The translations under genes were made by a program, and so were the position numbers. From the NCBI GenBank assembly GCA_030043865.1, contig JASHWZ010000060.1, positions 1 to 10,184 on the forward strand: a DNA stretch of 10,184 nt. Direction: 5' to 3'. Of the stretch, positions 1-6,192 are shown one piece after another (within the stretch, counting starts at the first letter, position 1; each line of letters opens with the position of its first letter). The notes under the pieces were generated by a model. The model did no database searches and was not told the origin of the DNA. It was given only the letters and a program-made list of their open reading frames with translations. The DNA comes from Thermoplasmata archaeon (GTDB taxonomy: Archaea > Thermoplasmatota > Thermoplasmata > Lutacidiplasmatales > UBA184).

Positions 1-18
1 CCGATCGAGAAGCCGTAA
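1..18 (+). CDS. Possible last codons of an upstream gene (partial)
   Basis: The first 18 bases read in frame 1 as Pro-Ile-Glu-Lys-Pro followed by TAA. This would be the end of a plus-strand gene lying outside the window. It would place another convergent gene pair here, with a 25-bp gap to the stop of the GcvH/TusA-like gene at 44. That matches the tight convergent spacing elsewhere in the window (4, 12 and 92 bp). Five codons cannot show coding potential, so this is only a suggestion from layout, and no product can be named. Confidence 0.25.
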   Translation, partial: PIEKP

Positions 19-25
19 CCCCGCG

Positions 26-78
26 GCGCCGCCCCGAGCGGCGCTACCCACCCGGCCGCCGGCGCGGCGCCGGGTGGG
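26..78. terminator. Two tandem GC-rich hairpins at a gene end
   Basis: A 7-bp perfect inverted repeat (26-32 with 38-44, 5-base loop) is followed by a 10-bp perfect inverted repeat (47-56 CCCACCCGGC with 69-78 GCCGGGTGGG, 12-base loop). They lie over the last codons and stop of the minus-strand fusion gene and the start of the intergenic gap. No poly-T tract follows on either strand, and archaeal termination usually relies on T-runs. The role as a terminator or mRNA 3'-end protector is therefore inference. In such GC-rich DNA some hairpins arise by chance, but two back to back at a gene end are suggestive. Confidence 0.3.
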
Positions 79-739
79 CCTCTTTCCGCACGAGGAACTG
101 GTGGAGGTCCCCCTCGCGGCGGCGCGCGAGGACCCGGTGGCCCGTCTGGTCCGCCCATCGCTCCATCTCGATCGGGCTCGTCGGGTCGTCCGTCACGAGG
201 AGCACCGCTGTCCCGGGCGGCCGCGCGGCCAGCTCCTCGTTCAGCATCGTGAGGACGGCCGAGCACTCGATCCCGATCTCGTAGAGCTCGAGGTCCGGGC
301 TCTGCGGCCAGCAGCGGATCCGCTGGGTGCGGATCCGCTCGGCGAGACGGCCCGCGACCGCCGGGGCGGTCTCGAGGCCGGCGGGCAGGGTCGGCGCCTC
401 GGCGCGCACCCGCACGACCCACCCGTCGTCGTACGGCGCGTCGTTGAGGAGGCGGGGATGTTGGACGAGCGCGAGGTTCCGGTCCACGACGGTGGCGTCG
501 AGCGGCAGCCGGACCGCGCCCGTGTACCGGGTGCTCTCCACCGTCGCGACGCTGCGCCCGCGCCCGACGGTCCCGGCGACGTCGCGGAACGAGACCGACT
601 GGAAACGTCCCGCGAACCAGACGAGCGCACCGAGCAGGCCGACCCGCGCGAGCCCGCCGGACGGCTCGGCGAGGTACCAGACGTCGTGCTCGAGGTCGTA
701 GAGCCGGTCCTCGGGCAGCGCGCAGCCGTCGATCTCCAC
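44..739 (-). CDS. GcvH/LbpA-like domain fused to a TusA-like domain, carrier motifs altered
   Basis: The protein has 231 residues from a GTG start. Residues about 12-113 resemble the glycine-cleavage H protein/lipoate-binding fold: LYDLEHDVWY at the start, the VATVES hairpin near 64-69, and NDAPYDDGWVVRV at the end. The lipoyl-lysine position reads VEST-R-YTGAV, with Arg71 where GcvH has the modified Lys. The domain contains no lysine at all, so classical lipoylation looks impossible. Residues about 150-219 resemble TusA/SirA: IEC-S-AVL where the CPxP motif is expected (Cys159 kept, both prolines lost), then PPGTAVLLVTDDPTS and a QFLVRK ending. The linker has Cys143. The GTG at 739 was chosen because a TATA-like box lies 27 nt upstream. 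The frame stays open to 925, but that extension is Arg/Pro-rich and overlaps the promoter and the divergent gene. The role is unknown; a sulfur-transfer or regulatory relic is an inference. Confidence 0.8.
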   Translation of the reverse strand: MEIDGCALPEDRLYDLEHDVWYLAEPSGGLARVGLLGALVWFAGRFQSVSFRDVAGTVGRGRSVATVESTRYTGAVRLPLDATVVDRNLALVQHPRLLNDAPYDDGWVVRVRAEAPTLPAGLETAPAVAGRLAERIRTQRIRCWPQSPDLELYEIGIECSAVLTMLNEELAARPPGTAVLLVTDDPTSPIEMERWADQTGHRVLARRREGDLHQFLVRKEAHPAPRRRPGG

Positions 740-762
740 GGCGGCGCGGAAAGCGTCGTCGG

Positions 763-769
763 CTTTAGA
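763..769 (-). promoter_or_regulatory. TATA-like box for the GcvH/TusA-like gene
   Basis: On the minus strand TCTAAAG is centred about 27 nt before the GTG at 739. This is the spacing expected for a leaderless archaeal transcript and agrees with the other promoters in the window. It is the main argument for the GTG start over the longer open frame. Confidence 0.5.
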
Positions 770-785
770 CCTCCCGGCGGCAACC

Positions 786-790
786 TTTTG
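786..790 (+). promoter_or_regulatory. Weak TATA-like box for the small Cys-rich gene
   Basis: A TTTTG tract, the only T-rich stretch here, is centred 29 nt before the ATG at 817. It lies about 20 bp from the divergent TATA-like box at 763-769, so the two genes share a compact bidirectional promoter region. The match is weaker than at the other genes. Confidence 0.35.
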
Positions 791-816
791 CTCCGGCCCC
801 GTTCGTGGGTCGTTCC

Positions 817-1005
817 ATGGCGTCGCGCGCGCCCGACCCCGCGACGACCGCCGCGCGCGGTCGCTGTCGGTGCGGTCATTTTCCGACCCACCACATGGTG
901 GTCGTACCGGCGGGAGGGAGCGCAAACTTTCGGCTCGAACCGTCCGGTCCGTGCGCGGTCTGCGGGGAGACGGTCTGCCGGCGCTACACGCCGGGCGGCG
1001 AGTGA
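817..1005 (+). CDS. Small Cys/His-rich putative zinc-binding protein, 62 residues
   Basis: The protein has 62 residues. Potential metal ligands form two clusters: Cys17, Cys19, His21, His25 and His26, then Cys46, Cys49 and Cys54 (motif GPCAVCGETVCRRY). The spacing suggests a zinc-ribbon-like fold, and similar short zinc-binding proteins are common in archaea. No enzyme motif or membrane segment is present. The ATG at 817 is preferred to the in-frame GTG at 805 because the TATA-like tract is 29 nt from the ATG and only 17 nt from the GTG. The gene is divergent from the GcvH/TusA-like gene and ends 4 bp before the stop of the convergent AHSA1-like gene. Spurious frames are common in this high-GC DNA, but the ordered CxC/CxxC clusters and the tight fit between neighbours argue that it is real. 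Its function is not recognised; a role in protein or nucleic-acid binding is only a guess. Confidence 0.6.
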   Translation: MASRAPDPATTAARGRCRCGHFPTHHMVVVPAGGSANFRLEPSGPCAVCGETVCRRYTPGGE

Positions 1006-1009
1006 GCCG

Positions 1010-1468
1010 TCAGCCGTACGCCGCCTTGATCAGGTAGTCCTTCAGCTGGTGCAATCGGTCGTCCCAGAGGTGGAAGTGCCAGGACCGGGCGTCCTCCCAC
1101 TCCGGCCCCGCGCCCCAGCCGTCGTGCTCGAGGGTGACGTCGATCCCCTCGGGGGACTCCGACAGGCGCACGTAGACGTGCGACTTCGGCTCGGGGTCGT
1201 TCAACAGCTTCGAGAACTGGGGGGGGCCGGTCCAGGTGAAGTCGATGTCGACGTCGGGCGTCATCCCCACGATGCGCCCGCGGCTCTCGAACGGCGTCTC
1301 CCCGGACCATCCGAGCACGTACTCGCCGCCGACCCGGGGATCGACGTGGGCGGAGTCGCAGAGCCAACCCGTCAGCTGCTTCGCGTCCGTGAACGCCGCG
1401 TAGATCATCGGGATCGGGAGCGGCACCGTCACCTGGATCAGGATCGCGTCCAGTCCCTCGTCGGGCAC
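1010..1468 (-). CDS. AHSA1/SRPBCC-domain protein
   Basis: This is a single-domain protein of 152 residues (154 if started at the GTG at 1474). It resembles the AHSA1 (Hsp90 ATPase activator homologue 1-like) branch of the START/SRPBCC fold. It opens with a beta strand leading to IYAAFTDAKQLTGWL, continues with DPRVGGEYVLGWSG and VTLEHDGWG, and closes with a helix bearing W132 and W137 and LHQLKDYL. These are the usual signatures of small cytosolic ligand-binding proteins whose substrates are mostly unknown; the family name does not imply Hsp90 binding here. Two GTG codons compete as start. The one at 1468 sits 28 nt from the TATA-like box at 1492-1499, matching the rest of the window, while 1474 sits 22 nt away. 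The gene is convergent with the small Cys-rich gene and divergent from the thermopsin gene. Confidence 0.85.
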   Translation of the reverse strand: MPDEGLDAILIQVTVPLPIPMIYAAFTDAKQLTGWLCDSAHVDPRVGGEYVLGWSGETPFESRGRIVGMTPDVDIDFTWTGPPQFSKLLNDPEPKSHVYVRLSESPEGIDVTLEHDGWGAGPEWEDARSWHFHLWDDRLHQLKDYLIKAAYG

Positions 1469-1491
1469 GGCCACCGGCGTCCGCGCGGGGA

Positions 1492-1499
1492 CCTAAAGG
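1492..1499 (-). promoter_or_regulatory. TATA-like box for the AHSA1-like gene
   Basis: The minus strand reads CCTTTAGG within an otherwise GC-rich gap. It is 22 nt from the GTG at 1474 and 28 nt from the GTG at 1468. The second distance fits the common spacing and supports the shorter start. Confidence 0.5.
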
Positions 1500-1593
1500 G
1501 TTTGCGCGACGCCGGGCGTGGACAGAGGCACGCGCGCCCAGCGCCGCGCCCGGTCGGTCGTCGTCGATGGCTTGTTCTCGCGGGAGGGGAGTA

Positions 1594-1601
1594 CGCATGC
1601 G
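1594..1601. promoter_or_regulatory. Palindrome upstream of the thermopsin promoter
   Basis: CGCATGCG is a perfect 8-bp palindrome lying 13 bases upstream of the TAAAAG/TTATCAT promoter element of the thermopsin-like gene. Its position fits an activator or operator site, but an 8-bp palindrome can occur by chance. Low certainty. Confidence 0.2.
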
Positions 1602-1613
1602 CATCTTTGGCGG

Positions 1614-1627
1614 TAAAAGCTTATCAT
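1614..1627 (+). promoter_or_regulatory. BRE/TATA promoter of the thermopsin-like gene
   Basis: TAAAAGCTTATCAT is the most A/T-rich stretch in the divergent gap. The TTATCAT part (1621-1627) is centred 29 nt before the ATG at 1653, and the A-rich TAAAAG just upstream is where a TFB recognition element would lie. No ribosome binding site lies between box and ATG, so the mRNA is probably leaderless. Confidence 0.65.
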
Positions 1628-1652
1628 CGGGCCGGCCAAATCGCGCGCATCG

Positions 1653-4600
1653 ATGGTGGTCCGGGTCGGGCCGAAATGGACGGCACTGACCGTCGGGGCG
1701 ATGATGATCGCCTCCGGCCTCGCGGTCGCGGGCATCGCCGGTGCCTCCGTGAGTCCCCCGGCGAGCGGGGCCGTCACCGTGACGGCCGTCGAAACCTCCT
1801 CGGCCGCCTCGAACCTCTCCGCGACCCCGTCGACGACGGTCGTTGCACCGACGACCTCGTCAATCGCCGCCCCGCCCGAGCCGCTCGACGAGTCGAGTCC
1901 TTCGGCGGCGGCGGCCGTCACGGCTGCGTCGTCCGACCGGGCGGCCGCGACGGTAGCGTCGATCGAGTCGAAGGGGATCTCCCCGCGATACGCGTATCTG
2001 CCGGACTACGCCGGCCTCGGGGCGACGGCGGCCGGCGCGGACCACGTCAGCCTCACGTACACCACCTCGCCCGCGCCGTACGGGATCGGGGATTTCGGAC
2101 TCGAGAACGTCTCGGGCACGGTCGTGCCGTACGTGACGGACACGACGAGCCTCGCGGCGCGGTTCAACTCGACGTACCTCGAGGGGTACACGCCGGACCT
2201 GAGCAGCCCCGATGAGTACGGCGTCCAGCTGAACGCGGTGCTGACGAACGTGACGCTGCTCGGGGACACGGGCTACGAGTTCTGGACCCAGAACGTGCTC
2301 GACTACACGCCGTCGAACCAGTCGCTCCTGTTCGTCAGCAACATCTGGAACTTCTCGAGCACCGCGGGAGCGATCTCGTGCAACGTCTTCTACGCCGCCG
2401 GCGGGATCCTCGACTGTCCGAGCTTCTACTACAGCGAGTCGCGGGAGATCCCGGCGACGTACCCGTATTCGGTCGAGCTCTGGCTGAACTCGACGCTCAA
2501 CCAGGGTCGCAACGAGGTGTTCTTCAACTACTCGGTGAGCTCGGGCGCCGGGACCTTCGGCGGGTCGTACGACTACGCGATCTTCAACTCGCTGCGGACC
2601 GGGGAGACTCCGTCCGCGACGCCGGCCGCGGAGTACCAGGCGAACGGGTACCACACTTCGGGCCTCGGCCTCCCGATGGACTTCGAGCTCGACCTCGGGG
2701 GCCCGGGCGGTGGCAGCAACTTCGACGTCCTCGACTCTGACGCGACGTACATGACGCTCGGCTACCTCAACGCGACCTCGGGGAGCTACCAGAGCGTCGA
2801 CTCCGCCTACAACGTCGGCGGCGAGTCCGGCGAGACGTCGGTCGGGGTGCTGGCCGACTGGTCGAGCTACGGGGGCTGTCCGTACTGCGTCCTTCTCACG
2901 AACGGACCGTCGTTCTCGTACGGGCTTTGGAACGTCTCGGGCAGCGTGGCCCCGCTCGGGACGTTCTCCGATAGCCCACGCGCGAAGATCTACTCCAAGC
3001 CGATGACGGCGTTCGTCTTTCTCGCCCCGGGAGCGGGCGTCACGAACCTCTCACGCTTTCAGTGGGCGCCCGAGTACTTCGACCCCGCCGCCGGCATCGT
3101 GTTGCCCGAGGGGGAGTACACCGTCGATGTCCTCGCGGCGGAGTACGACCCGATCTCGTACTCCATCGACATCACCGACACCTGCGTGGGCGCGGGCTGC
3201 GAATCGTACGTCGCGATGACCCTCGACCCCACCGTCGGGGTCTACACGCCCCTTTGGGCGCTCAACGAGTCCGCCGTGCCGTCGATCTCGAGCGGGGTCG
3301 ATGCGTACGGGAACGACCTGCTCTGGAACAACCAGTATGCCGAGATCGGGGAGACCCCGTCGTTCTCCGACTACGGTCTCGCCTACTTCCCGTGGTTCGG
3401 CGCGTTCAACGACTACATGTTCCCCGTGTTCGCGGGGATCTTCCTCTACGACACCGAGGGGGTCGACATCGCGAGCCCCCCGAGCTTCCTGACCTACTTC
3501 CCGACGGGGTCCAGCTACCAGTTCATCGTGGACCTGATCGGCGCCCCCGAGTCGAACGACCTCCAGGTCTACGTCGACGACTCGAGCCACGTGAACCTCC
3601 TGGGCGGTACGGTCGGCGGCTGGTTCCCCTACATCTCGTACTTCGGTCCCGCGCAGTCGATCGCGAGCGTGACCTACTGGAACGTCTCCGAGAGCGAGAT
3701 CGAGAACGTCGCGTTCCAGACCGGCGGGGAGGCCTTGTTCCTCTACGGAGGGCACAACAACACGATCGAGGGGAACACGTTCACCACGCTGATCCCGACG
3801 TCGCCCAACCCGTACGTGACGGTCGCCGCGTACTGGGGGTCCATCGGTCTCGTCGACACCGACTGGGGAGATGCCGCGTTGTTCGGGGCGGACGCCTGGT
3901 CGACCTGCGCGGTCTGCGACCGCGTCATCAACAACCTGTTCGACACGGACATCACGGCGACGCAGACGTATCTCGACCCGTACACGGGCGACCACCCCAA
4001 CCAGTTCCCCGGAGGGTTCAGCCAAGCGTACAACGGACCGCACGAGGCCGGCACGAACATCCTCGGCGGCGACGAGCTCGGGGGGAACTACTGGTGGGAC
4101 TACGGCCTCGGCTGGAACCCGTACGTGGTGATCCCGTACGCGGGGATCAACCCGCTGCCGTACCTCGAGAACGTCTCGGACACGTACGCCTACATCTGCG
4201 AGACGATCGAGTCCCTGTGCGACTACGGCGGGGGCGACTACTACCCGCTGACCGTGAGCCCGGTCTATACCGCCACGTTCGAGGAGGTCGGCCTGCCCTC
4301 CGGGACCGAGTGGGGCGTGGGGACGAACGTCGACAGCAGCGCCAACCTCCTCCTCGACCTCGAGGCGGGAATCGTCTACAACTACACGTTCGCGCCGGCC
4401 GCGGTGACGCTCGCGGACCCGGCGGGCACGTACGAATACCTACCGTACTCCGGGAACCCGAGCTACGTCGCGCGGTCGGGAACGTTCACGGTCGTCGCGA
4501 GCGACCTCACGGTCGTGGTCGATTTCGGGCCCGCGTACACCCTCACGCTCACGGAGAGCGGCCTCCCGACCGGCACCGAGTGGTCGGTGACCGTGACCGG

Positions 4601-5459
4601 CGAGGGCCTCGAGGGGTCGGCGACGCTCGACAGCACGTCCATCACGGTCGTCGGCCTGCTCGCGGGCGTCTACAACTGGACGGCCTCGACCACGGCGCCG
4701 TACAGCGCGCTCCCCAGCGAGGTCGAGGTCACGGTCTCGGGGGACACCGTCGACTCCGTCACCTTCGTCGCGGACTACTCCCTCACGGTCTCGGAGTCCG
4801 GCCTTCCCGCCGGCACCCCCTGGTACCTCGTGTACTCGAGCTCGGACGGAGGCGGTTCCGGGTTCGTGGAGGGCACCGGGACGTCGATCACGGTCGGCTC
4901 GCTCCCCGGGGTCGAGTACAACTGGAGCGTCGCCGCGAGCGGCTACGTCGCGACGCCCGCGTCGGGCGCGCTCACCCTCTCGAGCGACACGACCGTCCCG
5001 GTCGATTTCGCGGCGAACGACGCGACCGGCACGCTCGCGGGCACGATCGCGCCGTCTTCCGGTAGCCTCTACATCGACGGCACCCCGGTGGCGACCGCGT
5101 CCGGCGGTACCTTCTCGGTCAGCCTCCTCGCGGGCACGCACTCGGTCGAAGTGACCTCGAGCGGGTACGCGACGTACTTCAACAACGTCTCGGTGACCGC
5201 GGGCGAGACGACCCTCCTCGCGATCACCCTCACCGCGACGTCGACGGCCGCGAGCGGCGTCGGGACGCTCGGTTGGCTCCTGATCGCGGTGCTCGCGATC
5301 GTCGTGGTGGTGTTGCTCGTGACGACCCTCGTGTTCGCCCGCCGGGGTCGGCCGCCCCCGCCGCCGCCGGTCGCGGCGTACGTCCCCCCGTCCGGGGCGA
5401 CGTCGCCGGGAACCGCTCCGACGTGGCAGGAGCCCCCGGGCGCTCCGCCGTCCGGTTGA
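1653..5459 (+). CDS. Thermopsin-family (A5) surface protease-like protein with beta-helix, repeats, PEGA-like domain and membrane anchor
   Basis: The protein has 1268 residues. Residues 1-32 form a signal or anchor segment, followed by an Ala/Ser/Thr-rich spacer to about 110. Residues about 111-430 match thermopsin: SPAPYGIGDFGL, SGTVVPYV, a strand with FWTQNV, and VSNIWNFSS. Thermopsins are acid-active aspartic-type peptidases lacking the usual DTG motif, so activity cannot be read from the sequence. A further beta-rich region (about 430-640) leads into a parallel beta-helix-like part (about 640-830), with NNTIEGNTF and a GGNYWWDY motif typical of NosD-like proteins. Three repeats starting Y-x-[AL]-[TS]-x-[ST]-x-E-x-GLP-x-GT-x-W follow at 872, 962 and 1042, then a PEGA-like domain at about 1126-1193. 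A membrane helix (about 1203-1229), RRGR and a proline-rich tail end the protein. There are about 19 N-x-S/T sequons and ten cysteines in five close pairs. Thermopsins are often far shorter (about 340 residues). It is a likely exported, anchored protease or adhesin. Confidence 0.88.
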   Translation: MVVRVGPKWTALTVGAMMIASGLAVAGIAGASVSPPASGAVTVTAVETSSAASNLSATPSTTVVAPTTSSIAAPPEPLDESSPSAAAAVTAASSDRAAATVASIESKGISPRYAYLPDYAGLGATAAGADHVSLTYTTSPAPYGIGDFGLENVSGTVVPYVTDTTSLAARFNSTYLEGYTPDLSSPDEYGVQLNAVLTNVTLLGDTGYEFWTQNVLDYTPSNQSLLFVSNIWNFSSTAGAISCNVFYAAGGILDCPSFYYSESREIPATYPYSVELWLNSTLNQGRNEVFFNYSVSSGAGTFGGSYDYAIFNSLRTGETPSATPAAEYQANGYHTSGLGLPMDFELDLGGPGGGSNFDVLDSDATYMTLGYLNATSGSYQSVDSAYNVGGESGETSVGVLADWSSYGGCPYCVLLTNGPSFSYGLWNVSGSVAPLGTFSDSPRAKIYSKPMTAFVFLAPGAGVTNLSRFQWAPEYFDPAAGIVLPEGEYTVDVLAAEYDPISYSIDITDTCVGAGCESYVAMTLDPTVGVYTPLWALNESAVPSISSGVDAYGNDLLWNNQYAEIGETPSFSDYGLAYFPWFGAFNDYMFPVFAGIFLYDTEGVDIASPPSFLTYFPTGSSYQFIVDLIGAPESNDLQVYVDDSSHVNLLGGTVGGWFPYISYFGPAQSIASVTYWNVSESEIENVAFQTGGEALFLYGGHNNTIEGNTFTTLIPTSPNPYVTVAAYWGSIGLVDTDWGDAALFGADAWSTCAVCDRVINNLFDTDITATQTYLDPYTGDHPNQFPGGFSQAYNGPHEAGTNILGGDELGGNYWWDYGLGWNPYVVIPYAGINPLPYLENVSDTYAYICETIESLCDYGGGDYYPLTVSPVYTATFEEVGLPSGTEWGVGTNVDSSANLLLDLEAGIVYNYTFAPAAVTLADPAGTYEYLPYSGNPSYVARSGTFTVVASDLTVVVDFGPAYTLTLTESGLPTGTEWSVTVTGEGLEGSATLDSTSITVVGLLAGVYNWTASTTAPYSALPSEVEVTVSGDTVDSVTFVADYSLTVSESGLPAGTPWYLVYSSSDGGGSGFVEGTGTSITVGSLPGVEYNWSVAASGYVATPASGALTLSSDTTVPVDFAANDATGTLAGTIAPSSGSLYIDGTPVATASGGTFSVSLLAGTHSVEVTSSGYATYFNNVSVTAGETTLLAITLTATSTAASGVGTLGWLLIAVLAIVVVVLLVTTLVFARRGRPPPPPPVAAYVPPSGATSPGTAPTWQEPPGAPPSG
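4266..5009 (+). repeat. Three tandem GLP-x-GT-x-W extracellular repeats within the thermopsin-like protein
   Basis: Residues 872-958, 962-1038 and 1042-1119 are diverged copies of one beta-sandwich-like unit of about 77-87 residues. Each opens with YTATFEEVGLPSGTEW, YTLTLTESGLPTGTEW or YSLTVSESGLPAGTPW. Each carries a central N-[YW]-[ST] sequon-bearing strand (YNYTF, YNWTA, YNWSV) and ends near V-x-F/DF-x-A. Such units occur as stalks in large thermoplasmatal surface proteins (from memory). They probably lift the catalytic head away from the membrane. Confidence 0.7.
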
Positions 5460-5462
5460 TCA

Positions 5463-5537
5463 CGCTCTCCGTCGACCGGGGACGAGCCGAGTCACGCGGA
5501 GCCGGTGCGCCTCGCGTCGTTCGAGCGCCGGAGAGCG
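5463..5537. repeat. 9-bp inverted repeat spanning a convergent gene gap
   Basis: CGCTCTCCG at 5463-5471 and CGGAGAGCG at 5529-5537 are perfect reverse complements separated by 57 bases. Together they frame most of the 92-bp gap between the stops of the thermopsin-like gene and the thioesterase gene. No T-run is associated. It could be a bidirectional 3'-end structure or the outer arms of a structured element; chance is not excluded. Confidence 0.35.
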
Positions 5538-5551
5538 ATTCCGACCGCGCG

Positions 5552-6079
5552 TCACTCCGCTGGGGGCCCGCCCGCGGGAGTCGACCGCAGGATCAGAAGG
5601 GACGACGTGGCGTACGCGTAGATCTTTCCGTCGAGCGCGGAGAGCCGCGCGTCGGCGGCGGCGACGCGGCTCCCCGCGTGGATCACCCGGCCGACGGCCC
5701 TGAGCGTGCCCGAGCGGACGGTCACTGGCCGAAGGAAGTGGGTCTTCAACTCGATGGTCGTGTACCCGACGCCCGCCGGGAGCGTGGTATGGAGCGAGCA
5801 GCCCATCGCCGTGTCGAGAAGGACGGTCACGACCCCACCGTGCACGTTCCCGAGCGGGCTGTACAGGAACTCCGCCGGGTCGAACTCGAACGCCACCGCC
5901 CCGGGTTCGACCGACACGAGCCGCATCCCGAGCAGCTCCATGATGGGCGGAGGAGGTAACTGGCGTCCGAGGAACGCCCGCATGAAGTCAAGTCCGCTCA
6001 TGGTGCGGATCGGGTCCGCGAACAGCGCCGGGTCCGACCAGTGCACCGTTCGGGTTCGATCGGTCGGATCGTCGTCCAT
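5552..6079 (-). CDS. PaaI-type hotdog-fold thioesterase
   Basis: The protein has 175 residues and resembles PaaI-family acyl-CoA thioesterases, cytosolic hotdog-fold enzymes that hydrolyse acyl- or aryl-CoA. The signature NVHGGVVTVLLDTAMG spans 78-93, with the HGG loop at 80-82 and Asp89 at the usual catalytic acid position. GYTTIELKTHFLRPV (105-119) is the typical second strand pair, and RVIHAGSRVAAADARL closes the domain. The N-terminus (TVHWSDP, then MSGLDFMRAFLG and LPPPPI) resembles longer bacterial members of the family, which supports the ATG at 6079 over Met27. No TATA-like box lies 24-29 nt upstream, unlike almost all other genes here. It may therefore be read from the tRNA promoter 114 nt upstream or have a longer leader. 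It converges on the thermopsin-like gene. The substrate cannot be inferred. Confidence 0.88.
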   Translation of the reverse strand: MDDDPTDRTRTVHWSDPALFADPIRTMSGLDFMRAFLGRQLPPPPIMELLGMRLVSVEPGAVAFEFDPAEFLYSPLGNVHGGVVTVLLDTAMGCSLHTTLPAGVGYTTIELKTHFLRPVTVRSGTLRAVGRVIHAGSRVAAADARLSALDGKIYAYATSSLLILRSTPAGGPPAE

Positions 6080-6150
6080 GAGTCGTTCTCGGAACCGCTT
6101 CGCACCAGGGAGGAACCCGTCATGAGCCCTGCGTCCCGTCGGGTCCGTGC

Positions 6151-6167
6151 TCGCGCGACGCGCGCGA
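6151..6167. terminator. 7-bp GC hairpin downstream of the tRNA gene
   Basis: TCGCGCG (6151-6157), a 3-base loop and CGCGCGA (6161-6167) form a perfect stem. It starts 26 bp beyond the 3' end of the minus-strand tRNA and lies before the thioesterase start. No T-tract follows. It could mark the end of the tRNA precursor or a processing structure, but it consists of simple CG alternation and may be chance. Confidence 0.25.
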
Positions 6168-6192
6168 TAGCCGCTCCGGGGCGACCCGTGAG

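Noticed and set aside
140..430. Classical aspartic-protease active site in the thermopsin-like domain
   Set aside because: No D-T/S-G motif is present. Thermopsins lack it anyway, and the Asp in GIGDFGL is not shared with the Sulfolobus thermopsin as I remember it, so no catalytic residue is assigned. The coordinates given here are residue numbers in the 1653-5459 gene.
740..925. 62-codon N-terminal extension of the GcvH/TusA-like gene (start at 925)
   Set aside because: The extension is Arg/Pro-rich, overlaps both the TATA-like box and the divergent Cys-rich gene, and lies outside the H-protein domain. The GTG at 739 fits the promoter spacing.
1493..1921. Minus-strand open frame over the thermopsin-like start
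   Set aside because: Its Ala/Thr-rich translation is the reverse of the signal and spacer region, and it spans the divergent promoter. No independent support.
74..2215. Very long plus-strand open frame (713 codons)
   Set aside because: Its translation is dominated by Arg, Pro, Gly and Asp with no domain. It runs antisense to the GcvH/TusA-like and AHSA1-like genes, so it is a GC-driven shadow.
3051..5141. Long Arg/Val/Asp-rich open frames on both strands inside the thermopsin-like gene
   Set aside because: They are shadows of a high-GC coding sequence with no recognisable domain or promoter.
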